DNA of 64,000 nucleotides from Dugong dugon (taxonomy: Eukaryota > Chordata > Mammalia > Sirenia > Dugongidae): the NCBI GenBank assembly GCA_030035585.1, contig CM057473.1:12202501-12266500 (forward strand), written 5' to 3'. The position numbers were made by a program, and so were the translations under genes. Within the stretch, counting starts at the first letter, position 1, and each line of letters begins with the position of its first letter. This document shows positions 33,871 through 46,732 of the stretch, piece after piece. The notes under the pieces were generated by a model. The model saw only the letters and a list, made by a program, of their open reading frames with translations. It had not been told where the DNA came from and made no database searches.

Positions 33871-36705
33871 ATTCTGGTTAGATTCTGCTACCATCTTGTG
33901 CCATCTACCTAACTCATGACGGTAAGTTTTCTGCCACTTTCTATTGCATCTGTTCATGTCAGTCAACTAAACCAATGTCTGTTAAGTTTCTAGAAGAGTA
34001 CCAGGAGCAGTCCTGTGTATAAGAGAAGCAAAGGTGAATAAGACATAGTCTTCATTCGTAAGAAATTTATAATTCTAAGATAAAGACAGACAAATAATTG
34101 AAACTCAGCAGGAATCTTATTTATTAGTGTTGATGATTTTACCATTGCTTCTGCTCAACATCCTAAAAATGGTCAATGAGGGCAATAAAGGCATTAGGAG
34201 TACTTTACTCATTAATAAAAATTAGGGCCTTGCTTGAGGTTTGTCTAAAAGACCACCAATGTCTCACCGTAACTGCTTCCATCTTGTATTTTCCAGTTAT
34301 TTATGTTTTCCTTCCTTTGTCTAAACTTAGAAATTATTTTCTGGCACATTTACACTTACAAGCCTATAAATGGTAAAACAAAATTTAAAATTTTTTCACA
34401 TACCATTTGAAAAAGAATCCCAAGCATTTTTTTTTCACCTGTGTTCTCTGTATATAATAAATTTAACAAATTACCTAGCTTATTATGGACACTAAAATCC
34501 ATGAGAACAATTCAATTTTTTAATAAATATTTAGAAATTCAATGTAGACACTACAGTGCCAAATCTTAATATTCCTTTATGAACTTTGATTGAAGTTTCA
34601 TCCACAGGGGACATTTTATTTTAAAACTATGTTTAAGACAGAAATCTCAAAATCCAACAGAGGACAGACTTTATATTTTCATAGGTTAAAGATCTTTGCT
34701 CTATTGCAATAACATCAACTGAATGCTTATTATCTATAATTTGGCTTCAGAGTAACAAACATGTGAGAAACTTATGCAAATGAGAAAAATCTCCTTAGTT
34801 CTCTGCACTGATTATTTGTATTATTCTGTCTGAATAACAATTGTTTCTCATATACTTCTAGCAAAGCAATTTAATATTGTATTATAAATAAGTCTATACA
34901 TGCAAAGAAAAATGAATTGTGGCAATAACAGAATTGATGTAAAGTAGGTATGTACTTTATCTAAAATAAGTTCCTATTTCTGATCAGTAATTTCTTGACT
35001 TAAATTGCAGATACTCTGTTGTATTTTATCTACCTGGCCATAGTCTTACTCGGCCTCATTATATCTGATTTCCAAATGTCAGTGCATTTGGCTACTTAAC
35101 ATTTAAATATAGATAATAAAACATTCACACAGGGCAATAAAACTCACCAGAAAATACTAAATATAAGGAAACAATCATGACTATATGGGCTTTCTTTCAT
35201 TCTAGAATACAAGTGATATTTTTGATTTAAACATTATCTGGGATATAGTTTAAAGTTATATCTGTTAGTTTAAAATATAAATAACAAAGATAATTTAATG
35301 TGCTCTAATCTACTATGAGTTGGAAGTGCCTCGAAGGCATCTAGTAACAAGAAAAATAAAATCCAGCGTTTACTATTTTTCTTTATTGTGACATTGAAGA
35401 AAACTGTCTCATTGCAAAGAATATGAGTAAGAGAATACCAGTATTTCATCATAGCATATATATACCAAGAAAAGATTTACATTTTGAAAAATATTTACCG
35501 TTTATGTTTGAAGGATAACCTTTGACATAAATATATTCAATAGCCAGCATGAAGATGAATATGTATTTACTCCACTTGGCCAGATGAAATGATCTTGAAC
35601 AGGATAATTCAATAGAACTTTCTGTAGTGGTGGAAATGTTGTATACCAGCGCTGCTCAAAATGGAATAGCCACATATATTAGTTGATAATAGGGCTCATC
35701 TCACTCTTAAATAGATGTAACTAGCCCTGAATTGTGTAGTTTATAGTCAAATTATATATAGTTGTATAAATATCTCCAGAAGATTTTATAAAGCATCAGA
35801 AAAATTTGATACAAAATGTGTGTTTGTTCATTTCTTCTAAGAGTTTAAGTAGGACCTTCTCTTAGTTTCCACCGTAAGAGAAAACAGTAACAGGCATGCA
35901 TGAAAGCATTTGTGGAAGTAGTTAATTTAACTAAAATTCTGGGCAGATTTTGGACACAACTGTGAATTCCATATTTGATATGGGCTTAAAAATTTGCTCA
36001 GACTTTTGAAGTAGTTCTTGAACTTCCCCATGCTGCTTGCCCAGCTCTTCTCCTGACCTATGATTAAAGAAATAATGAAAAAAGAAATTGTACACAAACA
36101 AAATTTCTTTTCAGGTTTTCCCCCTCCTCAGGATAATTCATTCTTCCCCTTTTAGCTTTCCTTCTTCTTGATGGACCAGATACCTGTTCATTCATGTCTA
36201 AATGATCTCTAAACAGATAGTACATGGCTGATGAGAAATTATGGGCTAGATCCTAATATGTGCATTTAAAAAATCCTACCACCAAAGTTAAAATAAAACA
36301 CACTTCTGTGAACATTCATTATTAAAAATATTGCTAACACCACTTACAATAAGGAGTTTTAATGGAATAATTAAATAAAACACATGTTTACATAGACTGT
36401 CGTTTTCATTAACAGAGTATCAGAAACACCTTGTGGAGTGTATTAACTATTTATTTTATGCCTGAGAAATGCATACAGGGATTGTGATTTCCCTAATGAA
36501 TTTTAGTTATTTAATGATTTTCTAAGATTTCTTTCTGTGTATTTTGTCTACGTAGTGTAGGCTGTATATTATCAACTTTTGAATATTCATCATATTTCAT
36601 TCCATTCAATTCTAATCATTTTAAAGTTTCACCAATTTCTTTGCCATTAGTTTGGAGTAAGTTATGTTCAAATACTCTGTGGTTAGAAGACATACACTTT
36701 TTAAA
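33871..36705. other. Repeat-poor AT-rich 2.8 kb
   Basis: Apart from a tail-only SINE relic at about 35310-35352 ('ctatgagttggaagtgcctc') and a possible old repeat at 33985-34100, I see no gene or repeat. Confidence 0.4.
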
Positions 36706-36864
36706 TGGATTAAATCCATTGCCATCAAGTTGATTCCGTCTCATACTGATCCTATAGGACAGAGTAGACAGTGCCCAATAGGGTTTCCAAGGCTGTAACT
36801 CTTTACAGAAGCAGATTGCCACATCTTTCTCCTAGATTCCAATTTATAGTGACCCTGGTGGCCC
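36706..36864 (-). mobile_element. AfroSINE-type SINE, damaged head
   Basis: The 3' half is clear ('ccattgccatcaagttgatt', 'cctataggacagagtagac'). The head is deleted after 'cacatctttctcc', and a stray 'agtgaccctggtggccc' follows. Confidence 0.75.
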
Positions 36865-38578
36865 TAAAAGCATGAGTACTGAAATGGTTAAATGTCTCAC
36901 AGTTAGATATTCTAGAAAAGCCTTTTACAAATTAATTTAAATAACATTCTTTTAGTAGGAGAAATACATCTAAAAAAATCATTAGTTAAACTAATATGTT
37001 TAAATGATTTTAAATTTCTTCCTAGAGACGTGTTCCCAAGGCAATTATTTGAAAACAACATTTTGCAGGTACTCATTCTGAAAAAGATAATATTTCCAAC
37101 TTTTCCCTATTTTAATTTTGTTTAATTTGGAGGATTCTGTAGTGGGTGGAAATATGTGACAGTGAGTAAGACAAATCTGTCTCCTCATTTGGCAATAATG
37201 ATATAAGATCACAGACCAAATGTTTCAACAAAAAGACCATGGTCTTCATCTGAACTAACATCGCTTCATGTCTGAAGGATAATGCAACCTATGTCGTCGT
37301 GAAGGTATTTTCAAGGTTAATAATAAGAAGTGTGAGATAAAAATGGAAATCTATAAATGTTTAAGAAATAGAGTTTTTAATGGAAATAATCTACACAGCC
37401 AAAATATCTTAGGTGTCCAGTTACAGCCCATGAAGGGAGAAGGGGGAAATTAGTTTTGTGAAACGACAAAGAACAAGAATATGCTAGCAATTATTTATCA
37501 TAAAAGAGTGTTCTATCCATTAGTCTTTCAAATTTCCAGTTTCCCCATTGATTATTCAGCGTAATTATAACCATGCATTAAACAAGTTCGTCTAGGACAT
37601 AACTACATGTAGTACGCTTGGATTTTAGCTTTGAAATCTCATTTCTGCATGCAAATCGGTGTAGTATTTAGAAAAAAAATAATTCTCAAGCCAATTAATA
37701 TATTCCCAATACTTCCTTTATGATGCTAATTGCTTTTTAAGATTGTGCTAAATTTTACTGCACACAACTTAATGGAAGAAAAAGTTCATACCATCTAAAT
37801 TTAAATTTCAGAAGGATTGTCATTATAACGTATTCAGGATTCTCCATTGTACCAAACGTTTCTCACCAAATAAAACATGTAAACCAAGGATTTTATTTAT
37901 ATAACACAACGCAATTCAGAAACCATATATACGTGCTTTACAAAATACCATCCTTGAAAGAATTAAAATAATTGCAAGGGCTCTTCAGTACAATCAGACA
38001 TAGAAGTGACCTGAAGCCGTCTCAAGATGCACCCCTACTCCACACCCAACCATGAGACTATCAAAAAGGCAAAAGCAGAATGAAGAGGATAAGAATGTGA
38101 ATAACATTTTGCCATGCCATAGCTTTACATTATTCATTGCATAAGCTAATGTTCCCAGAAGTAAGCCTTCCTTTGAAGGTTCTCTAGAAAAGAGATCTCT
38201 TTTCCTCACATCACAGAGGCAAAAAAGTGGTGACAATCCTGTTTATATACAATGTTGCATCTGTATCATTACTTACTTTTTTATTTTATTTTATTTTTTA
38301 AATTTAAGAAAGCCTATTTTATACCGTACACCTTTCCTGCTTGCTTTTACCTCTGTACCTTTTGGCCCTATTTGTCCCTCCAATGATAATTCGTCACCCA
38401 CTTAAAACCCTCTTTAAAGCCCTCTTTCATCATTCAGGTTAACCTTAGCATTAATGCTAGCTTCATTCCAAACTTGCTAGCATTAGTTCTACATTACCAT
38501 TCAACTCCTTTGTTATGTTCTAGACCTTATTATTTACAATGTTTCCTCTTATGAAGTCTTACTACATTTTATAACACA
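36865..38578. other. Repeat-poor AT-rich 1.7 kb
   Basis: No gene or repeat recognised. The minus frame 37994-38236 resembles nothing I know. Confidence 0.4.
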
Positions 38579-38586
38579 GCCTAGAT

Positions 38587-38971
38587 GTTGTTGTTGTTAG
38601 TTGCCATCAAGCTGGCTCCAACTCATAGTGGGCCCCACGTACAACAGGAGGAAAGGTTGACCAGTTCCATGCCATCTTCACAATCTTTGGTATGCTGTAG
38701 TCCATTGTTGCAGCCACGGTATATTTTGAGGGACTTCTAAAATAGAGGGCTCATTTTCAGCACTGTATCAGACAATATTCTGGTGTGATCCGTAAGGTTT
38801 TTATTGTTTAATTATTGGACGTAGATCACCAGGCCTTTCTTCCTTGTCTGTCCTAGTTAGTCTGGAAGATCTGTGGAAAACTGTCCACCGCGAATGACCC
38901 TGCTGGTATGTGAAATACCAGCATTATAGCAACACACAAGCCACCACAGTACATCAGACTGACTGATGGTG
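38587..38971 (-). mobile_element. RTE deletion derivative (5' UTR fused to 3' tail), copy 1
   Basis: Read on the minus strand, about 240 bases of RTE 5' end ('acagtgctgaaaatgagccc' side) are joined to about 130 bases of RTE 3' end finishing 'tagttgccatcaag'-complement and (CAA)n. The roughly 3-kb ORF is absent. A perfect 8-bp duplication 'gcctagat' (38579-38586, 38972-38979) shows the 385-bp unit moved as such. Confidence 0.85.
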
Positions 38972-38979
38972 GCCTAGAT

Positions 38980-39309
38980 CTTAGGTTCTTTCTTTTGAAC
39001 TATTTTCACAGCGCCAATTATTCTGTGATTCTTTTTCTTTTGATAGTAAATTTTTTAAATTCAAGATTCATTTCCTAGATCAATATTCAATTTTTTATTC
39101 TGTATATGACAATAAACTTTTCTGGAGGAATATATAGATATAAATATAGATGGAGATATAGAGATAGAGAGATACAGATATGTATTCCTTCCACTCGTCA
39201 CTTCTCTAGTCCCGTCTCAGTTGACCTCTCCATTACATCCCACCACGGTTGGATTATCTATTTTCCTGATCCTTGGATGTCTAGCTCTTCTTTCTTTTCT
39301 TTTTAAGTT
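38980..39309. other. Simple-repeat-bearing spacer
   Basis: A degenerate (GATATA)n tract lies at about 39129-39181. Nothing else is recognised. Confidence 0.5.
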
Positions 39310-39595
39310 TAAGATTCTGCTTCAATGCCACTTCATCACAGTGACATTTCTTCATCACCCTAACTAGAGTGACCACTCAGTAATTTATTATAAGATCACC
39401 CTATGATAATAATTATCTGCATAACTTTATGACAATTGGATATGGTTAATATATATACATATATACATTTTTTTTTCCTTGTGGACTGTCTTACCCTAAT
39501 ACAGTGTAAGCATCATAAGAAGTAAGGAGTTTTCTTATTTTGTTTGCCTTGTTTCTCTGAGAATCTGGGAGGGATTTTGGCATATCATAGAAATG
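39310..39595 (+). mobile_element. L2 LINE 3' end, diverged
   Basis: 'aatgccacttcatcacagtg', 'catttcttcatcaccctaac', then 'tgtaagcatcataagaag' follow the order of the L2 3' end. It is old; boundaries are approximate. Confidence 0.5.
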
Positions 39596-40141
39596 AAATG
39601 CACTTTTATTCAATTAATTAATTAATAAGAAATTCACAGATGTAGAATGCATATCCAATTTAGGTTGAATTGTCAATATTTTTCCACTCTTTCAACTATT
39701 CTCCGTGAATTCCCTCAATAGAAATTACAAACATTTGTGAAGGTATGAATTTCAAAACACAAATTTAGATATTCAATAAATATTATTTTTAAATTGTCAA
39801 AAAATTAAATTTAGTATCTGTTTTGAACCTTAATTTTATCAGGTAGGTAGAAATTAAATCTTTTTCAATTTAGAGTCCCTCTTCAAAGTTACCACATTCT
39901 GTCTAAGTTATACAGGGGTTTTATGTAGTCCACGGCAATGAGAAGGTATATTATTTGCTCCTAAGTTTCAATTCTCTATTAATTTTCTATCCATTCTTGT
40001 ATCTGTTGGAGGATCTAAGTTCCTGACTCCTTCAAGATCATGAGTGAAGTTCATTACCCCTCATTTAAAGATATAAATACTTACAGAATTGAACACAGAT
40101 ATTTGAACCTAAAAGTATGTTATTTTTTCTAAGAAATTAAA
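39596..40141. other. Repeat-poor AT-rich DNA
   Basis: No gene or repeat recognised. Confidence 0.4.
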
Positions 40142-40246
40142 ATAAATATAGATACAGATTTAGATGTAGGTACAGATACAGATACAGTTATAGATACAGA
40201 TACAGATACAGATTTAGATGCCAACATAGATACAGATACAGATAAA
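40142..40246. repeat. (AGATAC)n hexamer microsatellite, imperfect
   Basis: About 100 bases of AGATAC and related units such as AGATTT and AGATGT. Confidence 0.9.
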
Positions 40247-41894
40247 GTGTAAATAAATTACTTTAGTCAGTATGAAAGTCCTTCATATTGAGCTATTTGT
40301 TTAGGTCCAAGTCTCTGACATTGACTTACTTGCCAGGACTTCATATTTTAGGAATTTCAGTCCATGAACTTGCTCAAAACATGCCTGCATCTGATATAAC
40401 AAACACTTTCTTAAAGAAATTATATGAATTTTCCTATGGTGATTACTAAATGCTTAATATTAAAAAATAATTTACATAATTTGTAGCGAATAAGGGGTTT
40501 AAAACTTTTCACTTAATATGAAAAAAGAAGTTTTTATTTCATTTAATTCACCTCTAATCAGTATTCATGCAATATGAGTTGAGAGAAGAGAGTGTAGAAC
40601 ATAGATAAAGACTATTGCTATTCGGCACACTTTGCTACTCAGGATGGACTTATGATTTATTTACATCAACTAATAACAGGTCTACATATTCAAAACATCT
40701 CACAAGAATTATTAAGCATTCTACTTTTTCTGGAAGTGACTTAAATACCTAAGCAATTCAGATAAGAGAATTCTAAAAGAGATATTGGGGAAAATACAAA
40801 AGTGCATAAATAATTTTGCAAAAATAAACATATATCCTCTGATTTTAGTTTCCATTCTAAATTTAAAAGATTCAGGCATTATAAATAGGTCTATATACAA
40901 ACAGTCTGAGATCTATTCTATGTCCCTTTCACAATTTTAATAAGCTGGAGTTTAATTATTTCAAGCAAACCTTGAATATAAATTTAAAAAGGAAGACATT
41001 AAAGCATGATTGTAACAGCTGTCATCTGGATTGATTTACACTGAAAATAAACCTGTATCTTAAATGACTTTATATAAGGGAAACAAAGCATGCAGTATAC
41101 AATGAACTCATATCTCTCCCCTATGATCTTGAAGTAACATTTTTTTTAAGTACGTTACAAATGTGTGTCCCTGGAAAAGATGTAACTTAGAAGTAAGAAA
41201 GGACCAAAACTGAAGGGATTTGGCCAGACCCAGATATCATAAGACCGTAGGGGTTTCCTCCAGCAATATATATACACCCACCCAAAACGGAGTCTGGGTA
41301 CAGACAGAAAAAAAATGAATCAACTTTTTATATACTGAACATCTATGGAAATTCTAGGACAATAAATCAGTCTTCATAGTCTGTGGGGCCAATGTAAAAC
41401 AACATTCTAGGATGCCCAAAGGAGTATCAAGAACATGAAAAAAATAATATGCACATAATTTATTTTTTCAACAATAGATATTGAGTGACCTACCAAGTAT
41501 CAGGGACTATGTCTCGGGATACCTCGATTAACAAAACAACAAAGATCCATGCCCCTGTGGGAGTTTATAATATTGCAGTGTGCCTAATAAATGTATCATG
41601 GATAATAAACAGAATAAGTAAACTGCATAAGTTAATGGAAGGTTAAATTGTTGTGGAGAAGGGGAGGGGGCAGAAAAAGAGACTAGTCTAAGGGGTATTG
41701 GGAACGTCAGAGAAGGGAGCATTTTCCATCCACTTTCAGCTTCTTGGGGGTGCATATGTGAACTAGAACTAAGAACTATGTTTTTCATATTAAGTTTGTA
41801 GAAGCAAGTGAGTGGAAAAAATTTGAAGTTGTAAGTAAGAGAGCAATTACAGTGAATAACCATGGAATTAAAACTGAGGGACAAAAGGAGGGAG
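40247..41894. other. Repeat-poor AT-rich 1.6 kb
   Basis: No gene seen. Positions 41465-41590 ('tatcagggactatgtctc') may be a decayed mammal-wide repeat. The 118-codon minus frame at 41528-41884 resembles no known protein. Confidence 0.4.
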
Positions 41895-42311
41895 TATATT
41901 ATGTATTGAATTGTGTCCCAGACAAAGGTATGTTGAAGTCCTAACCGCTGTACCTGTGAATGTGGCCTTGCTTGGAAGTAGGTTATTTCTTTAAAGATGT
42001 TTTAAGCTAAGTTAAGGAGGTGATACAGGAGTAGGATGGGTCTTTAATCCCTCCTGAGTGGTGTCTTATAAAAGAGAACAGTCAGGAAAACAGTCACACA
42101 GAGGAGAGACGTCTACAAGATACGTCTTGTATCTTGAAGACACATCTACAAGCCAAAGAATGCTAATAGATGTCTGGGGTTACCAGAAGCTGGAAGAGAC
42201 AAGAAAGGAGCTTCCTGTAGAATGAACAAATTCAGATTCCTACCCTCCAGACCTGTGAGATAACAAATTTCTGTTATTCAAAGCCACTTGCCTTGTATTT
42301 TGTGATGGTAG
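41895..42311 (+). mobile_element. MLT1-type LTR (ERVL-MaLR)
   Basis: 'tattgaattgtgtcccag' start, 'gacacatctacaagccaaag', 'ttaccagaagctggaagag', and an end with 'gtgagataacaaatttctg' then 'aaagccacttgccttgt'. All are in the MLT1 order. It is old. Confidence 0.75.
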
Positions 42312-42830
42312 CTGTGATGGTTAATGATATGTGTCAAATTGGCTAAGCTGTGATTCTCAATAGTTGTAGCAGACATTGGAATGATTGTTCTTCCTCGATG
42401 TAATGTAACGTAATCACTTTCCACTATGTGATCCGATCTGATCAGCCAAACAGTTTAAAGGGGAATCTCCTTGGGGGCGTGCCTGCCTACAGAACGGATG
42501 TTCTGGCAAAGCCTCTCTTCTCTCCCCCGACCCGGCACTCTTCTTATCACCTGACCTCTGGATCTTGGGACAAAAGCCTCCAGAAATCTCTGTCCTGTTG
42601 CCTGATCTGCAGATTTTGGATTCAACAACCCTCACAAACCCAAGAGCCATCAGAAATCTCCAGCTTGTGGCCTAACCTGCGTATTTTGGATTCTGAAACC
42701 CTCATGAGTCAGCAGAGGATTCCACTCTGCTGCCTGACCCATGGATTTGGTACTTGCCAGCCTCCGCAACCGCATGAGCCATTTCCTTGAAATAAATCTC
42801 TGTCCATATATTTATGTATATACAGAGAAC
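42312..42830 (+). mobile_element. MLT2-like ERVL LTR with internal tandem units
   Basis: It starts 'gtgatggttaatgatatgtg' and ends 'cttgaaataaatctctgtcc' plus an AT-rich run, as in MLT2-like LTRs. The middle consists of four related units starting 'cctgacc/cctgatc' at about 42550, 42601, 42671 and 42733. Open frames on both strands (42414-42650, 42428-42790) come from these units. Confidence 0.65.
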
Positions 42831-43329
42831 ACAGGCTAAGAAAGTAAGCCTAGGAAACTAAGTCAGAGACATCAAAGAGTTAGGAGACTGTCAATGGGTG
42901 GTAGACCCAACGGATTAGATGTCATGGTGGGTCAAAGACTGGTGAAATTGGGGAACTAGAGAGATTGAATAGATTCTCCACTTGTGCCTTTAAATTGATC
43001 AGATGATCATAAAGTTGTATCTATGAAATTGAGGTTATGGAGATGCTATTCTTGGTAATGGGGAAGTCAAGATTCTAACCATAATAAATGCTCTTCTTAG
43101 AAAAAACAAAGTTGTTGGCAATTCTATGGTAATATAGAATAGTAAATAAAGAAAATGACTCAGTCATGATGATGTACGCAGTTTTATTTTTTTACAGGGG
43201 TGTTTAAAGCAATTTCAAATAATATCCAGGAGTCAAGCCATACTTTTGGCTCTTTATTTCTATATCTTTGATATAACTTAGTGGTACATTAATTCCTTAT
43301 CTGTTGACTCAGCAAACCAATCAAGTAGG
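42831..43329. other. Repeat-poor DNA
   Basis: No gene or repeat recognised. Confidence 0.35.
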
Positions 43330-43455
43330 CACTGCCACTTCTATTTATAGATTAGGAAACAGAGGTTCAATAAATAAAGTGATTTTTTAGGAGAGGAATT
43401 GACAACACCCAAACCTAGGTTTTCTGTCTCTAAATCCAGTACTATCTGACAAATC
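43330..43455 (-). mobile_element. MIR SINE
   Basis: 'tatagattaggaaacagagg' and, further on, 'acacccaaacctaggttttc' match the minus-strand MIR core. Confidence 0.65.
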
Positions 43456-44537
43456 TCCTACTGAAGACACTTGTTCATATCTCTCTATTGAACTGTGGCT
43501 ATGTCAAGAAATACAGGGAATATTAAATTTCAATATGAAATTAAGTGAATTTTATTAAGCAGTTTTTTAATCTACCTTTACATTATATTATTTTGTAAAT
43601 GCATGAAAATTGTGTTTAATTTATGCATAAAAAGTGCAAAATAAACAGAGTTTTATGTGGTTATAAGGAAATCAGAGGACTTTAGAAGATTTGAGCTCTA
43701 ATATTAATATTTATTTTACTTTTTATTTTTTGCTATTTTCTTTTGTGACTCCCAAGTGCATATTTTCGAATGCACACTGAGTTAAAATTTGAAATACTCA
43801 AGATTAATATTATAAATTTTAATTAAAATACAACTCATCTTCAGTTTCAAATGCTGAAGAAAACTTTTAAATAAAAGTTTAAAATATTATTTCAAACACG
43901 GCAGAAAACTAAACCAACAAAATATTTTTATTCAATACCACAATGTTAAACAATATGGAAACCACTTGTCTTATTGTCAATCAAAAATGCAATAAAATCT
44001 TCATGACAAGCTTAACATGTCAGTGCACTCAATCTGTCCTTTGAATATGTATGTCAGACAAGCTCTAACGATCACCAAAATATTTTCCCCTCACAGTAAA
44101 TCACTGTCATGATGGCTAATATTGATCCGTAGACTCAGTAACCAAATCTGTCCATGAGATTCAACAATATCTATCTTGGTATGACATAGCCCCATCCCCC
44201 TGCTTAAGTCGTTAAACTTTCGTCTATGGATTTACATCAGTTCCACCTGAAGGAGCTACTGAAATGTTTCACTTATTTTTAAAATTACATCTAAAATTAT
44301 CATATCAGGGAAATCCATTATTTCATTTGATAACTTCTTTCCTATTTGTCACACAATATGCCACATATAATAGCTTTTAAATTGCAGGATAATGTAATAA
44401 TAAACATAATATGGCAAGTATAATATGTGTATATGCATAAATGAAAGTATGAAATAATTTTAAATGTAAAGACCTTCAGAGCATGGGAAACATTAAGAAA
44501 TTATATATGCCTCTGTGTACACTCAGAGATTCAGTGA
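43456..44537. other. Repeat-poor AT-rich 1.1 kb
   Basis: No gene or repeat recognised. Confidence 0.4.
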
Positions 44538-44694
44538 GGAGACCTCGTGGCACAGAGGTTAAGTGCTACAGCTGCTAATCAAAAGGTCAGCAGTTCGAGT
44601 CCACCAGCTGCTTTTTTGAAACTCTATCGGGCAGTTCTACTCTGTCTTATAGGGTCACTATGAGTCAGAATTAACTCAATGGCAACATTTTTTT
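44538..44694 (+). mobile_element. AfroSINE-type SINE
   Basis: 'ggagacctcgtggcacagag', B-box-like 'gcagttcgagtccacc', and the tail 'actatgagtcagaattaac' plus a T-run. Confidence 0.88.
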
Positions 44695-44784
44695 TAAAAT
44701 TAATATTGATAATATTCCTCTCCTCCAAATAATAAAATGGAATAAAGGAAAAGATATATATATAGTAAGTATACTCACTCCTAT

Positions 44785-45190
44785 CTTATCAACATGGTTA
44801 GGTTTCAAAGACTAGGTTGTTATGCAAAAAACAGCATTATATAAAAATGAAGGATGTTCACACAGGGTCACAAAATGGAAGATGACAACATCATTACAAA
44901 ACTGCCAAATTATATCATTACATAACTGCCAAATTTCATCACTACATAACTGCCAAATTACATCATTGCATAACTGCTAAACCACTGAGAATAATGGCTC
45001 AGCCCAATTGACACATAATCTTAACCATCACAACCAGCACCACTCTTGCCTTGCATCTCAGCATTCATTAGTGTCAGATGTACATTGTTAATGCGCAAAA
45101 TAGCTGGATAGTAGATTGTTTTACTATTGTAAGTATGAAACGTCAGATAGCGAGATAATTGGTAAGTGAGGAGTAGGTGTAGATTGTAGC
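44785..45190 (+). repeat. Unclassified dispersed repeat X, copy 2
   Basis: Matches 555-930 throughout. Here the 24-bp unit occurs four times, starting at 44895, 44919, 44943 and 44967, against three in copy 1. Both copies end 'gaggagtaggtgta'-like. No coding capacity. Confidence 0.7.
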
Positions 45191-45784
45191 TGCATTTTGG
45201 CTTAAGATATAAAGATCCATAAAAATAGGATGTTTATTTTCTATGCAAAGAATTTTTGAGAACTCAAGTCAATTTCAAGAAAGGGGGTGTTTACGAACAT
45301 CTCGAATAATTGAAAAATGATATGTGGATGTATCATTATACCATTGCCAAGGGGGAGATATTCATTAAGAATGGTAAGTTTGGTAGTGTTTGAGGAGGGC
45401 TAGAGTTTCAATAATATGAGTATTAGTTCACTGACTTTAGTATAGTAATAGATCCAAGTGAGAAGACACTATTGGAAATATAAAAGTAATAATTATCAAC
45501 AAAATATTGAATTGGAGCTGTGGGAGTGTGTGGAATCTCCAGGAAAAAGTGAAAGGACATAAAAACAACATTCACAAATTAAACCTTGGGAAATACCCAT
45601 CATTAGTGATACTAAGGAGATGAATTACTATCAGTGGGTGAAGGAAGGCAAGAAAAGGAAATAAAAAGTATGTAAATTGTGAGGGGAAAAATAAAACTGA
45701 GTGTTTTTCACAAAGAACTAACACAAAACAAAAACTACACCAAAAAGGAAAATAAAAACTTCTAGAACACACACACACAAAATA
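45191..45784. other. Repeat-poor DNA
   Basis: No gene seen. The right edge may be decayed L1 ORF2. Confidence 0.35.
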
Positions 45785-45835
45785 ATTATAGCAAAGTTAC
45801 AAGAAGCAAGGTTAATATAAAAAAGTCAATTGTTT

Positions 45836-46140
45836 CACATTTAACAGTATTTTGTTCTGTAAGCCTTCATCTTAAGTGAGAATAACAGCACAATTGGAAG
45901 AGTGTAGTCAATGTCACTGAACTGTGCATGTAGAAATTTTAGAAATGGTATATCTTTGGCTATGTGTATTTTCACCAAAAAAAAAAAAAAAAAAAGAGGT
46001 TGAGAAGTTAGAGGGTTGATATGTTGTGGGGTTGTTAACCAATGTCATAAAACAACATGTGTACTTCTGTTTCATGAGAAACTATTTGTTCTGTAAGCCT
46101 TCACCAGAAGTACAATAAAAAAAATAAAATATAAGAAAAG
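45836..46140 (+). mobile_element. 5'-truncated young L1 3' end, perfect 16-bp duplication
   Basis: The flanks 'aaaaagtcaattgttt' (45820-45835 and 46141-46156) are identical. The insert has module A' ending in an internal A19 run, then module B ending 'gaagtacaataaaa'. This is the same two-module tail as at 16.8-17.1 kb, cut at a different 5' point. Confidence 0.92.
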
Positions 46141-46654
46141 AAAAAGTCAATTGTTTTGTTAAAGGGTGTAAAAATAAAACACAACACCACTTACAATAAT
46201 ACCCAAAAAGTGAAATACTTAGTTATAAATCTAACAAAATATGTATCCAGAGCACTACATAGTTCTCATGAAAGAAAACAAGGAACTAAATAAATGCAGG
46301 GATACTATGTGTTCACTAATTTGAAGACTAAATATTATTAAGATGTCAGTTCTTCCCAATTTGATCTATAGATTTAGTGTAATCCATATCAAAAAAGTTT
46401 ATAGGGAAAACGTTAGAATCGAAATCTTAGTGTCTAAATGCATTTTAGATACTGAGTCATAAGGCCCAGAGTAGCCAACCCAATACTAAATAAAAATAAC
46501 AAAGCAGAGGACTGACATGACCTGACTCTAGAACTTACTATAAATCTAAAGTATTCAAGACAGTGTGGTGTCGGTGGAAGAATACACATAGATTGATGGA
46601 ACAGAACAGAAAAGTCTGGAAAAGACCCATACAAATGTAATCAAATCAGCCACT

Positions 46655-46732
46655 GAAACTGCTATGGAGCACACTTCTAATCTGACACATATGGGGTCAC
46701 TATGAGTCAGAATGTTAAAGGGCCACTATTTT
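46655..46732 (+). mobile_element. Second-type AfroSINE 3' fragment
   Basis: 'gctatggagcacacttctaa' and 'tggggtcactatgagtcag' inside the L1 ORF2. Confidence 0.65.

Noticed and set aside
33985-34100. Possible old mammal-wide repeat (also around 41465 and 52420)
   Set aside because: Phrases such as 'gtgaataagacatagtcttc' look familiar from ancient repeats, but the match is too short and diverged for me to name a family.
42414-42790. Overlapping frames of 78 and 120 codons on opposite strands
   Set aside because: Both lie in an MLT2-like LTR and follow its tandem units.
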